From the NCBI GenBank assembly GCA_030522415.1, contig CM060127.1, forward strand, positions 10,005,207 to 10,069,206: DNA of 64,000 nt. Direction: 5' to 3'. This stretch comes from Channallabes apus (taxonomy: Eukaryota; Chordata; Actinopteri; Siluriformes; Clariidae). The notes under the pieces are model-generated. The model was not told the DNA's origin. It made no database searches and was given only the letters and a program-made list of their open reading frames with translations. Every line of letters begins with the position of its first letter. The stretch's first letter is position 1. Of the stretch, positions 11,179 to 22,059 are shown in pieces. A program made the position numbers and the translations under genes.

Positions 11179-11937
11179 TGATTTTCAATACACTTTATAC
11201 CGTAAATACAGTATATTATGTCCGTAGGTGAATTATTTAAATAGCGTTTCAGTAACCACAGGCCTCCATGTTTATAGGTTTACCACTTAACAAGGCCAGT
11301 TCATTTATCTAACATGTGCTGTCAAAAGAAAAAGCAAAGATATTCAATAATAGAATATTTATACACTTGGAGCTGAGAAGGAGTTTAATCCATTTTCATT
11401 ATTGTCCTTATTACATTATTACACTGAAGAGAATGAACTGCATTTACTGCCTTTTTAAAGTGGCTGTGAAGAAAAGGAGGCTTCTAGTGAAATCACTTTC
11501 AGCTTCATTTCAGTGGCCGACCCAGTATAAGGTCAAACCCAATTACGGATATTTGGCTAGGGGCGCTATGTGACTCTGTGAACAATGAAGCCTTAACCAT
11601 TCAAATTAGAGGCTGAAACAGAAACAAAAGACGAAAATTAAACCCTGACACACGCGTTCATTTCAGCAACGCAAAACTCCTTCACCTGCTTCTAGATGTC
11701 AGGAGAGCCATATTTAGCAAATCAGAGCATACAACGTGTAATATATAGACTGCAATTTAATTTGTCTGCTAACCTTCGTTCTCTTTCTAGTAAAAGAGCA
11801 TATTATAACCTTTGTGTTTTATCAAAGCAAAATGCCTGCTCGCTGTAGCACTTAAATGTAAATAATGAAACTGAAAGGTTTTTGGACTATGTTGCTAAAA
11901 TCCACTTGGTTTTGTTAAGGTACTGGGCATTGTATAT
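11179..11937. other. Unique-looking DNA, no gene seen
   Basis: The 85-codon frame at 11316-11573 has no known domain. No repeat family was recognised. Confidence 0.5.
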
Positions 11938-12305
11938 TCATTCATTCATTCATCTTCTATACCGCTTTATCCTGTATTATGGTCGCGGGGGTCCTGGAGC
12001 CTATCCCAGGAGACTTCGGGCACTAGGCGGGGTACACCCTGGACAGGGTGCCAATCCATTGCAGAGCACACACACACACACACTCATTCACACACTATGG
12101 TCAATTTGGGAATGCCAATTAGCCTAAGCTGCATGTCTTTGGACTATGGGAGGAAACCGGAGTACCCGGAGGAAACCCACCAAGCACGGGGAGAACATGC
12201 AAACTCCATGCACACAGAGACGGGAATCGAGCCTGGCCGGGGAATCGAACCCAGACCCTGGAGGTGCAAGGCGACAGTGCTAACCACTACACCACCGCGC
12301 CGCCA
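11938..12305 (-). repeat. V-SINE-like copy, near full length
   Basis: On the minus strand it runs from the head 'cggtggtgtagtggttagca' through a duplicated 'gattcc' region to the tail 'aaagcggtatagaagatg' and (GAAT)n. It is one of the best-preserved copies and contains a (CA)n stretch. Confidence 0.9.
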
Positions 12306-12330
12306 TGGCATTGTATATAAATTATATATT

Positions 12331-12556
12331 TTATCCATCCATCTAGGAACCTCTGTAGTCCAACTAGGGACTGTGGATGCCAATGGAGAACATTGTGTTT
12401 TGGGATTTTGCGATTTTTGAGAACAGCAATTATCCTAATGTGCATGTCTTTGGACTGTGGGATAAAACTGGAGTATCCGGAGGAAGCTCACCAAGCACAG
12501 GGAGAACATACACACAGACCAAGACCGGAATCGAACCCAGGCCACCATGCCACCTA
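12331..12556 (-). repeat. V-SINE-like copy, 'ggttcctag' tail type
   Basis: The tail (minus strand) reads 'ctacagaggttcctagatgg'. The body is truncated and the head is nearly lost. Confidence 0.65.
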
Positions 12557-12584
12557 AATTGTACAGTGGCTGACTAAAAAAGTT

Positions 12585-12925
12585 GACAAGTGACAATGAT
12601 GGATAGGATCAAGAATCAGTTCATCAGAGGGACAACCCATGTGAGATGTTTTGGAGATAAAGTCAGAGAGGCCAGATTGAGGTGGTTTGGACATGTTCAG
12701 AGGAGAGATTGTGAATATATTGGTAGAAGGATGCTGAGGTTGGAACTGCCAGGCAGGAGGTCTAGAGGAAGACCAAAGAGGAGATTTATGGATGCAGTGA
12801 GAGAGGACATGAAGTTAGTTGGTGTGAGAGAAGAGGATGCAGAGGATAGGGTTAGATGGAGGCAGATGATTCGCTGTGGCGACCCCTGAAAGGGAACAGC
12901 CGAAAGACAAAGAAGAAGAAGCTGA
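12585..12925 (+). mobile_element. 5'-truncated RTE-like LINE, 3' end
   Basis: Only the last part of the LINE is present: the ORF2 C-terminus, a very short 3' untranslated region ('gctgtggcgacccctga', then 'acagccgaaagac') and an (AGA)n-type tail. 5' truncation is usual for LINE insertions. The same terminal block recurs at 31640-31808. Confidence 0.7.
12590..12889 (+). pseudogene. RTE-like LINE ORF2 C-terminal fragment
   Basis: The 99-codon frame reads RIKNQFIRGTTHV, then LRWFGHVQRRD, RRMLRLELPGRRSRGRPKRR and a DAVREDMKLVGV segment before a stop. This pattern (RW-GHV, then PGRRSRGRPK) is known from the C-terminal region of RTE/BovB-type reverse transcriptase proteins. Endonuclease and reverse transcriptase domains are missing, so it cannot function. 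The visible start codon is incidental; the parent frame would enter from upstream. Confidence 0.7.
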
Positions 12926-12939
12926 CTAAAAAAGTTGCA

Positions 12940-13380
12940 AAAGTCCCAAACTGATTTATTTCAGTTATATTATTGCTTCCAATCCAGTTCTATTTAAACA
13001 AAATTCCACATCCTTTTCCACAACTTTTTAAAAGAAAAACTTAAAAATAAAAAAATAAAACGCATAGAGATTTAACTTTTTTTTTTTTTAATGAATAAAA
13101 AAAACAGGAAATTAGAAATTAATGATAAAATCTAGGGAGTCTGGTCTGGCTGTTTTGAAATGAGATTTGAGGCAAGTTCATGCAGAAATGTGGAAAATTG
13201 GATCTTTTGCTCACACTGCAGGACATCCGGTCACAGTTTCTGACATGCCAGAAATATATCTAATAATCCAGGAGCCCCATCGCTGGTCATTCGAGTGTTC
13301 ATTCAGGCACCGCTACCCTGCAGGTCAAAGACGAACTGATTTCCTTACAGCGCCTGTCCGCTCTTAACTCGTATTGTGGT
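12940..13380. other. No gene identified; possible transposon flank
   Basis: AT-rich with A- and T-runs. The 66-codon frame at 13167-13367 has no known domain. It may be part of the decayed Tc1 that follows. Confidence 0.35.
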
Positions 13381-13640
13381 GTACATTTGGTGTGCAATAT
13401 CACGTTTATTTCTGTCCATTGGCTTTTAGTCGAGACCTTGTATTAATGATTCTGTAAGGCCTTCTCGAGTACATCCCAAACACTTTCAGTGGGGTTTAGG
13501 TCATGTGTGAAAACAAGCACTCATGCTTCCTGAACCAGGGAATACTGTTTAATTAACCACTCTTTCACAATGTATGCCTTGGAAGAAAGTCATTTCTGCT
13601 AGTTGCAAAGTTTAAGCATTAACAGTATTTCCTGACTGAT
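13381..13640 (-). pseudogene. Decayed Tc1-like transposase fragment
   Basis: Words such as 'caaacactttcagtggggtt' and 'aattaaccactctttcacaa' match the antisense of Tc1 regions encoding SP-LNPIE and the preceding helix in related fish elements. Many frame breaks are present and no termini are seen. Confidence 0.4.
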
Positions 13641-13899
13641 TATGTACACTACTGGATAACATAGTTGACAGTCTCCTTATTTTGGCCCATAATTTCACTG
13701 CCATTACTTGGCTTGGCTGACCACTTCTCATTTTCTTGAATAGTTTAAGCTCATATACAGTACTGTAGCAATAAATAACTTAATTAACTTTTTTCATCAA
13801 TTCTATAATTAAATATTAATAAATCTGTAAACCATAACAGTGTTCGCCCCTGCTGTGCAGGTGTGAACGTGTTACATCAGTTCATTTGTAACTGCAGTG

Positions 13900-14252
13900 T
13901 GAACAAAAATGGATGCCCCACTTGTCATTTTTATGGAAGAAAAGCAGCGTGCAGTCTGAGGGTGTACCTGGTGCCAAAATAACTCACGGAAGAGCATGAA
14001 CAGAAGCGTTTCGATATCTGCAAACTAAATGTGGAGCCATACTCTAAGGAAGATGAAAGTTTCTTAAAGAGAAATCACAAGAGAATCAAGAGGAAAAGTA
14101 AAAAAGTCAACCATCAGCTGGAAAGTTCATTAACACTTACAGTTTTCTGGGATTTTCAAGGGCCAGAAGTAATGGAACGTTATCAGGAAAGGGTTCAACA
14201 ATCAACAGTGCTCATTACAGTGCGATTGTCATGTAGAGATGTATGCCACTGA
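13900..14252 (+). pseudogene. Decayed mariner transposase, internally deleted
   Basis: In shifting frames one sees EEKQRAV (N-terminus), a jump to FDICKLNVEP-like and ESFLKR, then LTVFWDFQGPEVMERYQER, which matches the mariner segment around the second catalytic Asp. The DNA-binding domain and the third catalytic region are missing. No inverted repeats were found. Confidence 0.55.
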
Positions 14253-15107
14253 GAAGACTGGCATCATGTGATGCTTGTCACTTGGCATTAGGATCAAATC
14301 TTTTTTGAGATACAGGATAGTTTTGTTACCATTGACAGAACTTTTGTTGTCTGTAATAAATTTATATACTGTATTTCAGTCATTTAAATCAGAAATTCAA
14401 TTCAAAATCAAACTTTGTTGTTGTTGTTTTTTTTTAGTTCTTAGATGTTTGAAATATGTTTAAAAATAGTTGTTGCTAACTGCTATGTCTTTATTTATTA
14501 TTTTGAAGCCAAGAATCTCTCCAATAGCAAAAGCAGACATGATAAAGATGTTCAAGCTACAGTAAGTGAAGCATAGGATGCACATAATGTTTGTGTGATA
14601 TTATAACATGGTTTCCCATAATAGATCAAATATTATATTTTGGAAGTAACATTTAGAAAGTATATATTTATCATCAATAGATAATAAGGAATGTACGGTA
14701 CCTCAAATTATAGAATGACTCACATGCATTTCTGTTTTGTTCGTTCCATGCCTGGTCCGATAGGGTTGTTGCCTCATTTCTTATGTTTTACAGTGTGTGT
14801 ATAAATTTATAAATATATAAATATAGCCTGTTAGTTAATATATAAATATGTTCTTATAGATGAATAAGAACATTTTCTTATGTTTTACTGCAATAAAAAA
14901 AATTTATCATTACATCTGATTTATATATCTGGATTACAAACTTACTTTATACTTTAACTACTGGATGTTGAGACAAATTAATTTTGGCAATGAAAAAAAA
15001 TATAGAGAGAACTAAACTAACAGAAACCTAAACTATAAGTTTTTTGTGTTATAAACTATTATGTTTTGGAGTGATTTATGCATTTTTCTTTTCAAAACAT
15101 TATAAAT
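14253..15107. other. AT-rich DNA, no gene seen
   Basis: Only short frames and TA-rich tracts. No repeat family was recognised. Confidence 0.5.
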
Positions 15108-15190
15108 TTACATTTACATTTAGGCATTTGGCAGATGCTCTTATCCAGAGCGACTTACAAAGAGTGCTTTAAAGTTTACATCACTGGATT
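15108..15190 (-). repeat. SINE tail fragment ('gcatttggcag' family)
   Basis: Contains 'ttaggcatttggcagatgct' and 'cttatccagagcgacttac' but no tRNA-like head. Confidence 0.65.
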
Positions 15191-15356
15191 CATACTTACA
15201 CTGGATTAACTGGATTAATAACTAAGTGCCATTAGTCCAACACAACTGGGAAGAGGGTTTTTTTTTTTTTTCTTTTTTTTTCTGGGGACTCCCAGCAGCA
15301 TAAATAGTGAGAGAGTGAGTGAAAACCCAATCAACATTGTATTAATACTAGATTTA

Positions 15357-15640
15357 GTATTTATCTTTATACCACTTTATCCTGTATACAGTGTCCAAAT
15401 CAATCACAGGGGACACACACATACACACACTCACATGCTCATTCACACACACTACGGGCAATTTGGGATCGCCAATTCTCGCTCCTAATCTGCATGTTTT
15501 TGGACTGTGGGAGGAAACCGGAGTACCCAGGGGAAACCCACCAAACATGGGGAGAACATGCAAACTTCCTGTTATAGACCTGACTTGGGCATCGGACCTG
15601 AACCCTGGTGGTGCGAGGTCACAGTGCTAACCACTGGGTA
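15357..15640 (-). repeat. V-SINE-like copy
   Basis: On the minus strand: partial head ('agtggttagcactgtgac'), the body with 'gagtacccaggggaaaccc' (plus-strand view) and the tail 'ataccactttatcc'. Moderately diverged. Confidence 0.8.
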
Positions 15641-15875
15641 ACATTGACTGGGTTTTAATTAAAAATTAAAAAAACTGGCACCAAACTGAAACAAGGAAAA
15701 GGTTAAGGTTTGTTGTAGGCAAATCTTTTTTAATACAAACATTTAAAAACTTTTTGTAAAAGACATATGCTAAAAATTCAAGTTTGGTTTAAAAACGTTT
15801 GTGCCCGGGGAAAACAAGGTTTAGAAAAAACATTCCAACATGGCATTTATCATGTCTTGCAGTAAAACTCATTAT

Positions 15876-16612
15876 ATACTCAGCAAAAAAAGAAACGCCC
15901 CTTTTTCAGGACTGTGTATTTCAACAATAATGTTGTAAAAATCCAAATAACTTTACAGATCTTCATTGTAAAGGGTTTAAACAATGTTTTCCATGCATGT
16001 TCAATTAACCATAATCAATTATTATATAATTAACATGCACCTGTGGAATGGTCGTTAAGACCTTAACAGCTTACAGAAAGTAGGCATTTAAGGTCACAGT
16101 TCTAAAAACGCAGGACACTAAAGAGACTCGTCTACCGACTGTGAAAAACACCCAAAGAAAGAAGCCCAGGGTCGCTGCTCATCTGCGTGAACGTGCATTA
16201 GGCATGCTGCAGGGGGGCATGAGGACTGCTGATGTGGCTATAGGGCAATAAATCGCCATGTCCGCACTGTGAGACGCCTAAGACAGCGCTACAGGGAGAC
16301 AGGAAGGACAACTGATCATCCTCGCAGTGGAAGACCACGTGTAACAACACCTGCACAGGATGGGTACATCCGAATATCACACCTGCGTGACAGGTACAGG
16401 ATGGCCACAACAACTGCCCGAGTCACACCAGGAACACACAATCCCTCCATCTCACAGCAAGAACTGACAAATCTGGTCCAGTCCATGAGGAGGAGATGCA
16501 CTGCAGTACTTCAAGCAGCTGGTGGCCACCAGATACTGACTGGTACTGACTGATTTTGAGCCTCCCTTCATTCAGGGACACATTGTGAAACATTTATAGT
16601 TTATGTCTTATG
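15876..16612 (+). mobile_element. Tc1-like element, internally deleted and 3'-truncated
   Basis: The left end 'actcagcaaaaaaagaaacg' is the terminus of a common fish Tc1 family. The 5' untranslated part and the DNA-binding region follow in order, then an abrupt jump to the last codons of the transposase. A SINE starts at 16613 where the 3' end should continue, and the right inverted repeat is absent. Confidence 0.75.
16269..16553 (+). pseudogene. Tc1 transposase remnant: DNA-binding half fused to C-terminus
   Basis: The 94-codon frame starts inside the first helix-turn-helix (RRLRQRYRETG) and includes the linker SGRPRVTTPAQD and the start of the second helix-turn-helix (HLRDRYRMATTTAR). It then passes in frame over a large deletion into a C-terminal segment (LTNLVQSMRRRC, QAAGGHQILTGTD). 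The whole DDE catalytic domain is gone. Upstream codons (LGMLQGGMRTADVA) are separated by a frameshift near 16243. It could at most bind DNA. Confidence 0.7.
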
Positions 16613-16818
16613 GTGGCGGTGCGGTGGTGTAGTGGTTAGCACTGTCGCCTTGCACCTCCAGGGTCTGGGTTCGATTCCCCGGCCAGGCTCGATTCCCGTC
16701 TCTGTGTGCATGGAGTTTGCATGTTCTCCCCGTGCTTGGTGGGTTTCCTCCGGGTACTCCGGTTTCCTCCCACAGTCCAAAGATATGCAGGTTAGGCTAA
16801 TTGGTGTTCCTAAATTGG
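16613..16818 (+). repeat. V-SINE-like copy, 3'-truncated
   Basis: The head 'cggtggtgtagtggttagca', a duplicated B-box region and the body to 'gttaggctaattggtg' are well preserved. The tail is missing. Confidence 0.85.
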
Positions 16819-18052
16819 TACATCATCCAAATTACCTGAGGTTTATGGCAAGAAGTAAGGTTTATTGTTATTTTTGTTTGTTTGTGTAATAAAATGGTTT
16901 TGACTGTTATTGTGATATTGATTAATAAGGTGACTTTAACTGCACACCACTGCTACTCCCATTATAGACTGAACGTAAGTACTTTATTAGCTCTCAGTGT
17001 ATTCTGTTCACATTCTCAGCCTGAGGATTAGTCCCTATGCTACTTTTTTGAACCCTCACAACTCAACAGTATAATGCAAAAAAAAATTATATTATTTATG
17101 TATTAAGTCAGTTATTTATATTCATTTTTGTGATTTGCAAAAACATCCCCTACGTCAAAATACTACGTGCCTGCATAATACATCATGAACACCATTCCCA
17201 CTGCCCCACTTCCCCATCAGCTATCTACATCACTGTTTGAAAATAACCTTAAGCTTTAAAAGCATGACCTTTGCGTAATGTATTTTCCACACTTGCTGCA
17301 TGTTATGCTTGTTTTGCATTTGTTGATGGAAAATTACATCTCCTCCCTTTTCTTTTTTTTTCACGCTTGTATTTGTAAGTACAGTGTAATACACCATGAA
17401 AGTGCCCATTTGTTTCACAGGAATGCTTTGGGACATGATGTCAGGGTCTAATGAAATGCGACCCTGTTGAGGAAAATCTGCCACAATTTCCTGTCCAAAC
17501 AGACATAGAGAAGGTTACAGTATACAGTATACACAGTCGTGGGGGTTTCACTTTTCAGCAGGAGAGGATACGGGAAACATCCCCTACTTAGAAAAACTAA
17601 GTTTTAATCGCATTTAGGTGCTTAAAATAACTTCACAATGTCTTTATTGTAAATCATGCTATGCTAACTAATGATAGTTAACCACAGTTTGCTAATTCTA
17701 TACAAAGAATTCTTAACTCACCAAACATGAGCAAAATGCATCCAATAATGCCTTTCTGTACGCATACAGTACACGTGCCTCCTGCATATCCTCACACCAT
17801 GACACCAGTGAGGCTTTTACAACTCCGGCATGCTGTGTGTTGCCGTGTTGGCCGTGTTGGGCAAATGAGATGGAAATGTTGTTTGTGCCGTGTTGCAGCC
17901 AAAATGGCTCGTGAACATGATTACATCGGCCCAGACAGGGCTGTGTTCACTGAGTTGAGACTACAGGTGTGCATGGATCATTTCATCTTTATAGTCTTGC
18001 TGCATCTCTAATATAAGAAGAATCCTGGTCATAATAATAATAAGAAGAAGAA
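16819..18052. other. Unique-looking DNA, no gene seen
   Basis: Frames of 84-94 codons lack known domains. No repeat family was recognised. Confidence 0.5.
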
Positions 18053-18398
18053 GTGGCGCGGTGGTGTAGTGGTTAGCACTGTCGCCTTGCACCTCCGGGG
18101 TCTGGGTTCGATTCCCCGGCCAGGCTCGATTCCCGTCTCTGTGTGCATGGAGTTTGCATGTTCTCCCCGTGCTTGGTCGGTTTCCTCCCACAGTCCAAAA
18201 ATATGCAGGTTAGGCTAATTGGCGTTCCTAAATTCACCGGAGTGTGTGAGTGTGAGTGTGTGTGTGTGCCCTGCGATGGATTGGCACCCTGTCCAGGGTG
18301 TACCCCGCCTAGTGCCCGAAGTCTCCTGGGATAGGCTCCAGGTCCCCCGCGACCCTGAACACAGGACTAAGCGGTATAGAAAATGAATGAATGAATAA
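18053..18398 (+). repeat. V-SINE-like copy, near full length
   Basis: The head 'cggtggtgtagtggttagca' leads through the body to 'gcggtatagaaaatgaatga' and (GAAT)n. It sits between two AAGAAG-rich patches (about 18040 and 18400), possibly a target duplication. Confidence 0.9.
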
Positions 18399-18720
18399 TA
18401 AGAAGAAGAATGTCTGGTTTTAATAAAAAATTATATAAACAAATAGAACTAAGTGCCAAACTGCTTTTAATGGGACATTTGATCTTGCTTTGACCGTGAC
18501 CCTGTTTGTATCAATTCCAAATTTTAAACATTTAATCTTCTGGTTATAGTGATAACCACTGACCCCTCACACTGACAAATCATTAAACCACTTGTTCTTG
18601 AGGTATCACAAGAAAAATGAGTTGTTTCATTTTGTGATGTCCCGGTTTAAACAAGTAAATACTCCCCCCTGCTTGTTGCTCAACTCTTCTGTTCTCTCAG
18701 CAGTAACTCGTTTACATACA
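18399..18720. other. No gene seen
   Basis: A short AT-rich spacer before the decayed Tc1. No coding or repeat signal was recognised. Confidence 0.4.
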
Positions 18721-19780
18721 TGTGGACACTGACAGGGTTTGGAAGATGGGTGAAACTGAGGTTATCGATATGAAAAAATTTAATTTTAAGAGAGGTATTT
18801 CAGCTGGAGCATTAACTATGAGCATTAATAGAGCTACTATTCTAGTACAGTAGCTCTGAGACCTGTGTTTAAGAAAACACTAACATATACAAGGCTTAAC
18901 ACATTACAATACAATTCATTTATTTTCATTTACCACTTTATCAGGATCCCCATGTTGTGTTGGACGCAGATCCTGGGAAAGAAGAACGAAGTCATCGTGG
19001 ATCAGACAGCAGACTATCATTCTGTTCTACCATGTTACACACTGCCGGTAAAAAAAAAAAAAAGTCACTAGTAGTATAAGGCTTCACGAAGTATAAGGCT
19101 TCATCAAGCAAAGAAAACAACTAATGAGTGCTGAACCGTCAACATCGTGGAAGAAATGTGGTCAGAAAAAAGTTATGAATGGAGATCACTTTAAAGGAGA
19201 TCACAAATAAGCAACAATAAAAAACAAAGTTACAGTATGTTTAAAAGTGACAGTAAGAGCATTTCCATACACACACAATGGGATCTCTGAGGACTGGGAC
19301 TAAACAGCTGTGTGTCTATAAGAAGACCATTCATGAGACTCATCAGTAAAAACAAGGCTTAAGTTTTCTAGGGAGCATAAAGATTGCACTGATTGCGATG
19401 GAAAAAGGTCATGTGACCAGATGAGTCCAGATTGAGCCTATTACAGAGTGATGGGCATGTCAGGGTAAGAAGGGAAGTGCATAGTGTCCACTGTTCAAGC
19501 CTCTGGAGACAGTGGTATGATCTGGTTCAGTTGATCAGGTCTAGACTCAGCAACGTTATGTGGCAATAAAATGAAGTCAGCTGACTACCTGAATATACTG
19601 AATCACAGATTATCACATCTGAGTTTTTCGTCCCTGAAGGCACAGCCAGACTCCAGGACTCAGATTGTGTGTGTTGTTCTGGGAGCATGAGGAATCTTTT
19701 TCACACATGAACTGGCACCACATTGTGTGCTGTAATCAAAGCTAAAGGCGATTGAATGAAATCTGAGATTGTACTAGGGA
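18721..19780 (+). pseudogene. Heavily decayed Tc1-like transposase
   Basis: Short segments in changing frames follow the order of a Tc1 transposase: an N-terminal stretch (about 18745), a WSDESR-like region ('ccagatgagtccagattgag', about 19418), STVQASG-type and SADYLNILN-type segments (about 19480-19600), and AVIKAKG near 19735. There are many stops and frameshifts. A foreign patch near 18900-19060 may be a decayed SINE. Confidence 0.5.
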
Positions 19781-20093
19781 GTGTATATACCGCGTTCCAA
19801 ATTATTATGCAAATTGGATGTAAGTGTCAGAAACATTAAATGTTTAGTTTTTAAATTAAACTCATGGATGGTGTTGTGTCTCAGGGCTCTTTGGATCACT
19901 GTAATGAATCTCAGCCACGTGTGATAATTAGTTTGCCAGATGAGCCCAATTAAAGGAAAAGTACTGAAGAAGGTTGTTCCACATTATTAAACAGGCCACA
20001 GGTTTCAAGCAATATGGGAAAGAAAAAAAATCTCTCAAATATTTCAATGCCTTGGAAAGGTATAAAAACATTAGATATTTCATGAAAACTTAA

Positions 20094-20930
20094 GTGGATC
20101 ATCGTACTGTGAAGACATTTGTGGCTGATTCAGCGCACAGACGGGTTTGTGCAGATAAAGGCAGAATGAAGAAGGTTTCTGCAAGACAATTTCATCGGAT
20201 TAACAGAGCAGCTGCTGAAATGCCATTACAAAGCAGCAAACAGGTATTTGAAGCTGCTGGTGCCTCTGGAGTCCCGCGAACCTCAAGGTGTAGTTGTGCA
20301 GAAACGGTGCAGTTGTGCAGAAACCTACTATTCGTCCACCCCTAACCAATGCTCACAAGCAGAAACGGTTGCAGTGGGCCCAGGCATACATGAAGACAAG
20401 TTTTTAAACAGTCTTGTTTACTGATGAGTGTCGTGCAACCCTGGATGGTCCAGATGGATGGAGTAGTGGATGGTTGGTGGATGGCCATCATGTCCCAACA
20501 AGGCTGCGACATCAACAAGAAGGTGCTGGAGGCATGTTTTGGGCCAGAATCATGGGGAGAGAGCTGGTAGGCCGCTTTAGGGTCCCTGAAGGTGTGAAAA
20601 TGACCTCTGCAAAGTATACTGACTGACCACTTTCTTCCATGGTACAAAAAGAAGAACCGTGCCTTCTGTAATAAAATCATCTTCATGCACCACAATGTGT
20701 CATTGGCTGCTATGGGCACTCATGAGAAACTCATGGTGTGGCCACCATCATCCCCTGACCTCAACCCCATTGAGAACCTATGAGGGTGGGAGGCAGTTTG
20801 ATTCAAAACAGCAGCTCTGGGAGGCTATTCTGACAACCCGCAATGAAATTCAAGCAGAAACTGTCCAAAACCTCACAAGTTCAATGGATGCAAGAATTGT
20901 GAAGGTGATATGAAAGAAGGGGTCCTATGT
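20094..20930 (+). pseudogene. Tc1-like transposase, inactivated
   Basis: Frame pieces in order: KVSARQFHRINRAAAEM (20094-20345), LFTDECRATLDGPDGW with the first catalytic Asp (from about 20414), then WYKKKNRAFCNK, FMHHNVS, SSPDLNPIENL and LTTRNEIQAETVQNL. The expected second catalytic Asp (MHDN in relatives) reads His (MHHN). A stop follows ENL where Trp is usual, and several frameshifts separate the blocks. The gene is dead. Confidence 0.75.
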
Positions 20931-21005
20931 CAGATGTAACATGTCCTGTTAGGATGTTTTCGATTGAAATAGTTTTTGATTTCAGTTAATAATTCAATTC
21001 GCATT

Positions 21006-21092
21006 CAATTAAAAGCGCTATACAAATAAAATTGAATTGAATTGAATTGAATTCAATTCAGTTTTATTTGTATAGCGCTTTTAACAATTGAC
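21006..21092. repeat. Palindrome at the L2 3' terminus
   Basis: The left arm 'aaaagcgctatacaaataaa' (21011-21030) is the inverse of the right arm 'tttatttgtatagcgctttt' (21062-21081), joined by a TTGAA/TTCAA centre. The L2 end is therefore present twice, tail to tail. Confidence 0.9.
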
Positions 21093-22059
21093 ATTGTCTC
21101 AAAACAGCTTTACACAATCAAAAGAATTATTTAAGTTTGTATGGAATGTGAATGTGTATGAATCAAAATGTTCAGATATTCCCTGGCGAGCAAGCCCGAG
21201 GGCGACAGTGGCAAGGAAAAACTCCCTGAGACGGTAATAGGAAGAAACCTTGAGAGGAACCAGACTCGACAGGGAACCCATCCTCATCTGGGTGAAACAG
21301 ATAGTAGGAAATGATCTGCATTTATACAGTGTTAAGTGTTAGGTTCAGCTATAATATTTGATGTTAATTGATGTTATAATACTTGATGTTAAAATGGAGT
21401 CCAGTAGTTATTCGAGACTCAGATAGACTTGTAGAAAGTTCCAGTCCTGAACTATCGAATTGTCAAGTCCTCAGAGAAACAGCTGACCACACCAGTCGAG
21501 GCCAGAACCATCTTCTAAGTATAGAGAATCATCCCCAGACACCAGACGCATCCTAAAGAGACACACGGGGCATCCATGCGATGAGACCTCCAACCAGAAA
21601 CCGGGCACCAGGATGGATCAGACAGGTCCGGAGGGAAGAGGGAGTCTGGATCACTGGCAGCTCAGGAACCACATGTGTAGCTCGACAGAGAGAGAGAGAA
21701 AGAGTGAAAGGGGGAGACAGGGGGAGAGAGGAAAGAGAAAGAGGGGGCGGAAGAGAAGAGGAGGAGAGATTGCAATTAGGTATGGTCACAGTCACAATGT
21801 CTAATGTGAATGTATATTTACTGTAGAGTGCAAGCAGGGACTCCGGCAGGACTAACTATGACAGCATGACTAAAAGGGAGAGCCAGAAGGAAACACAAAC
21901 ATGAGGGCTCCCTGAGATGTAAAGCAAACAATCACCTCACCGTCAACAAACCTGAGTGATCAAATGAGACTGAGGAAGACAGCATCTAAACATACCAGTT
22001 CACCATAATACTCTACGTCCATGAGTCCCCCAGATCTGCTCCTTTACCTTATGGCAAAT
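21051..22059 (-). other. L2 3' untranslated region and TTGAA tail
   Basis: Non-coding 3' part of the LINE. The same block with the same order of features is found on the plus strand at 42189-43200, which supports its assignment. Small frames in it, e.g. 21553-21795, recur in the other copy only because the DNA is copied. Confidence 0.8.

Noticed and set aside
12280..12305. Apparent tRNA genes (A and B boxes) at many sites
   Set aside because: They are SINE heads without a complete cloverleaf; no functional tRNA gene could be supported.
12144..12383. Frames such as MVSTVALHLQGLGSIPRPGS that recur at 16632 and 55194
   Set aside because: They are chance frames through the V-SINE-like repeat and recur because the repeat does.
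21553..21826. Frames shared between 21553-21826 and 42426-42707
   Set aside because: They lie in the L2 3' untranslated region, a duplicated non-coding sequence with a GA/CT tract.
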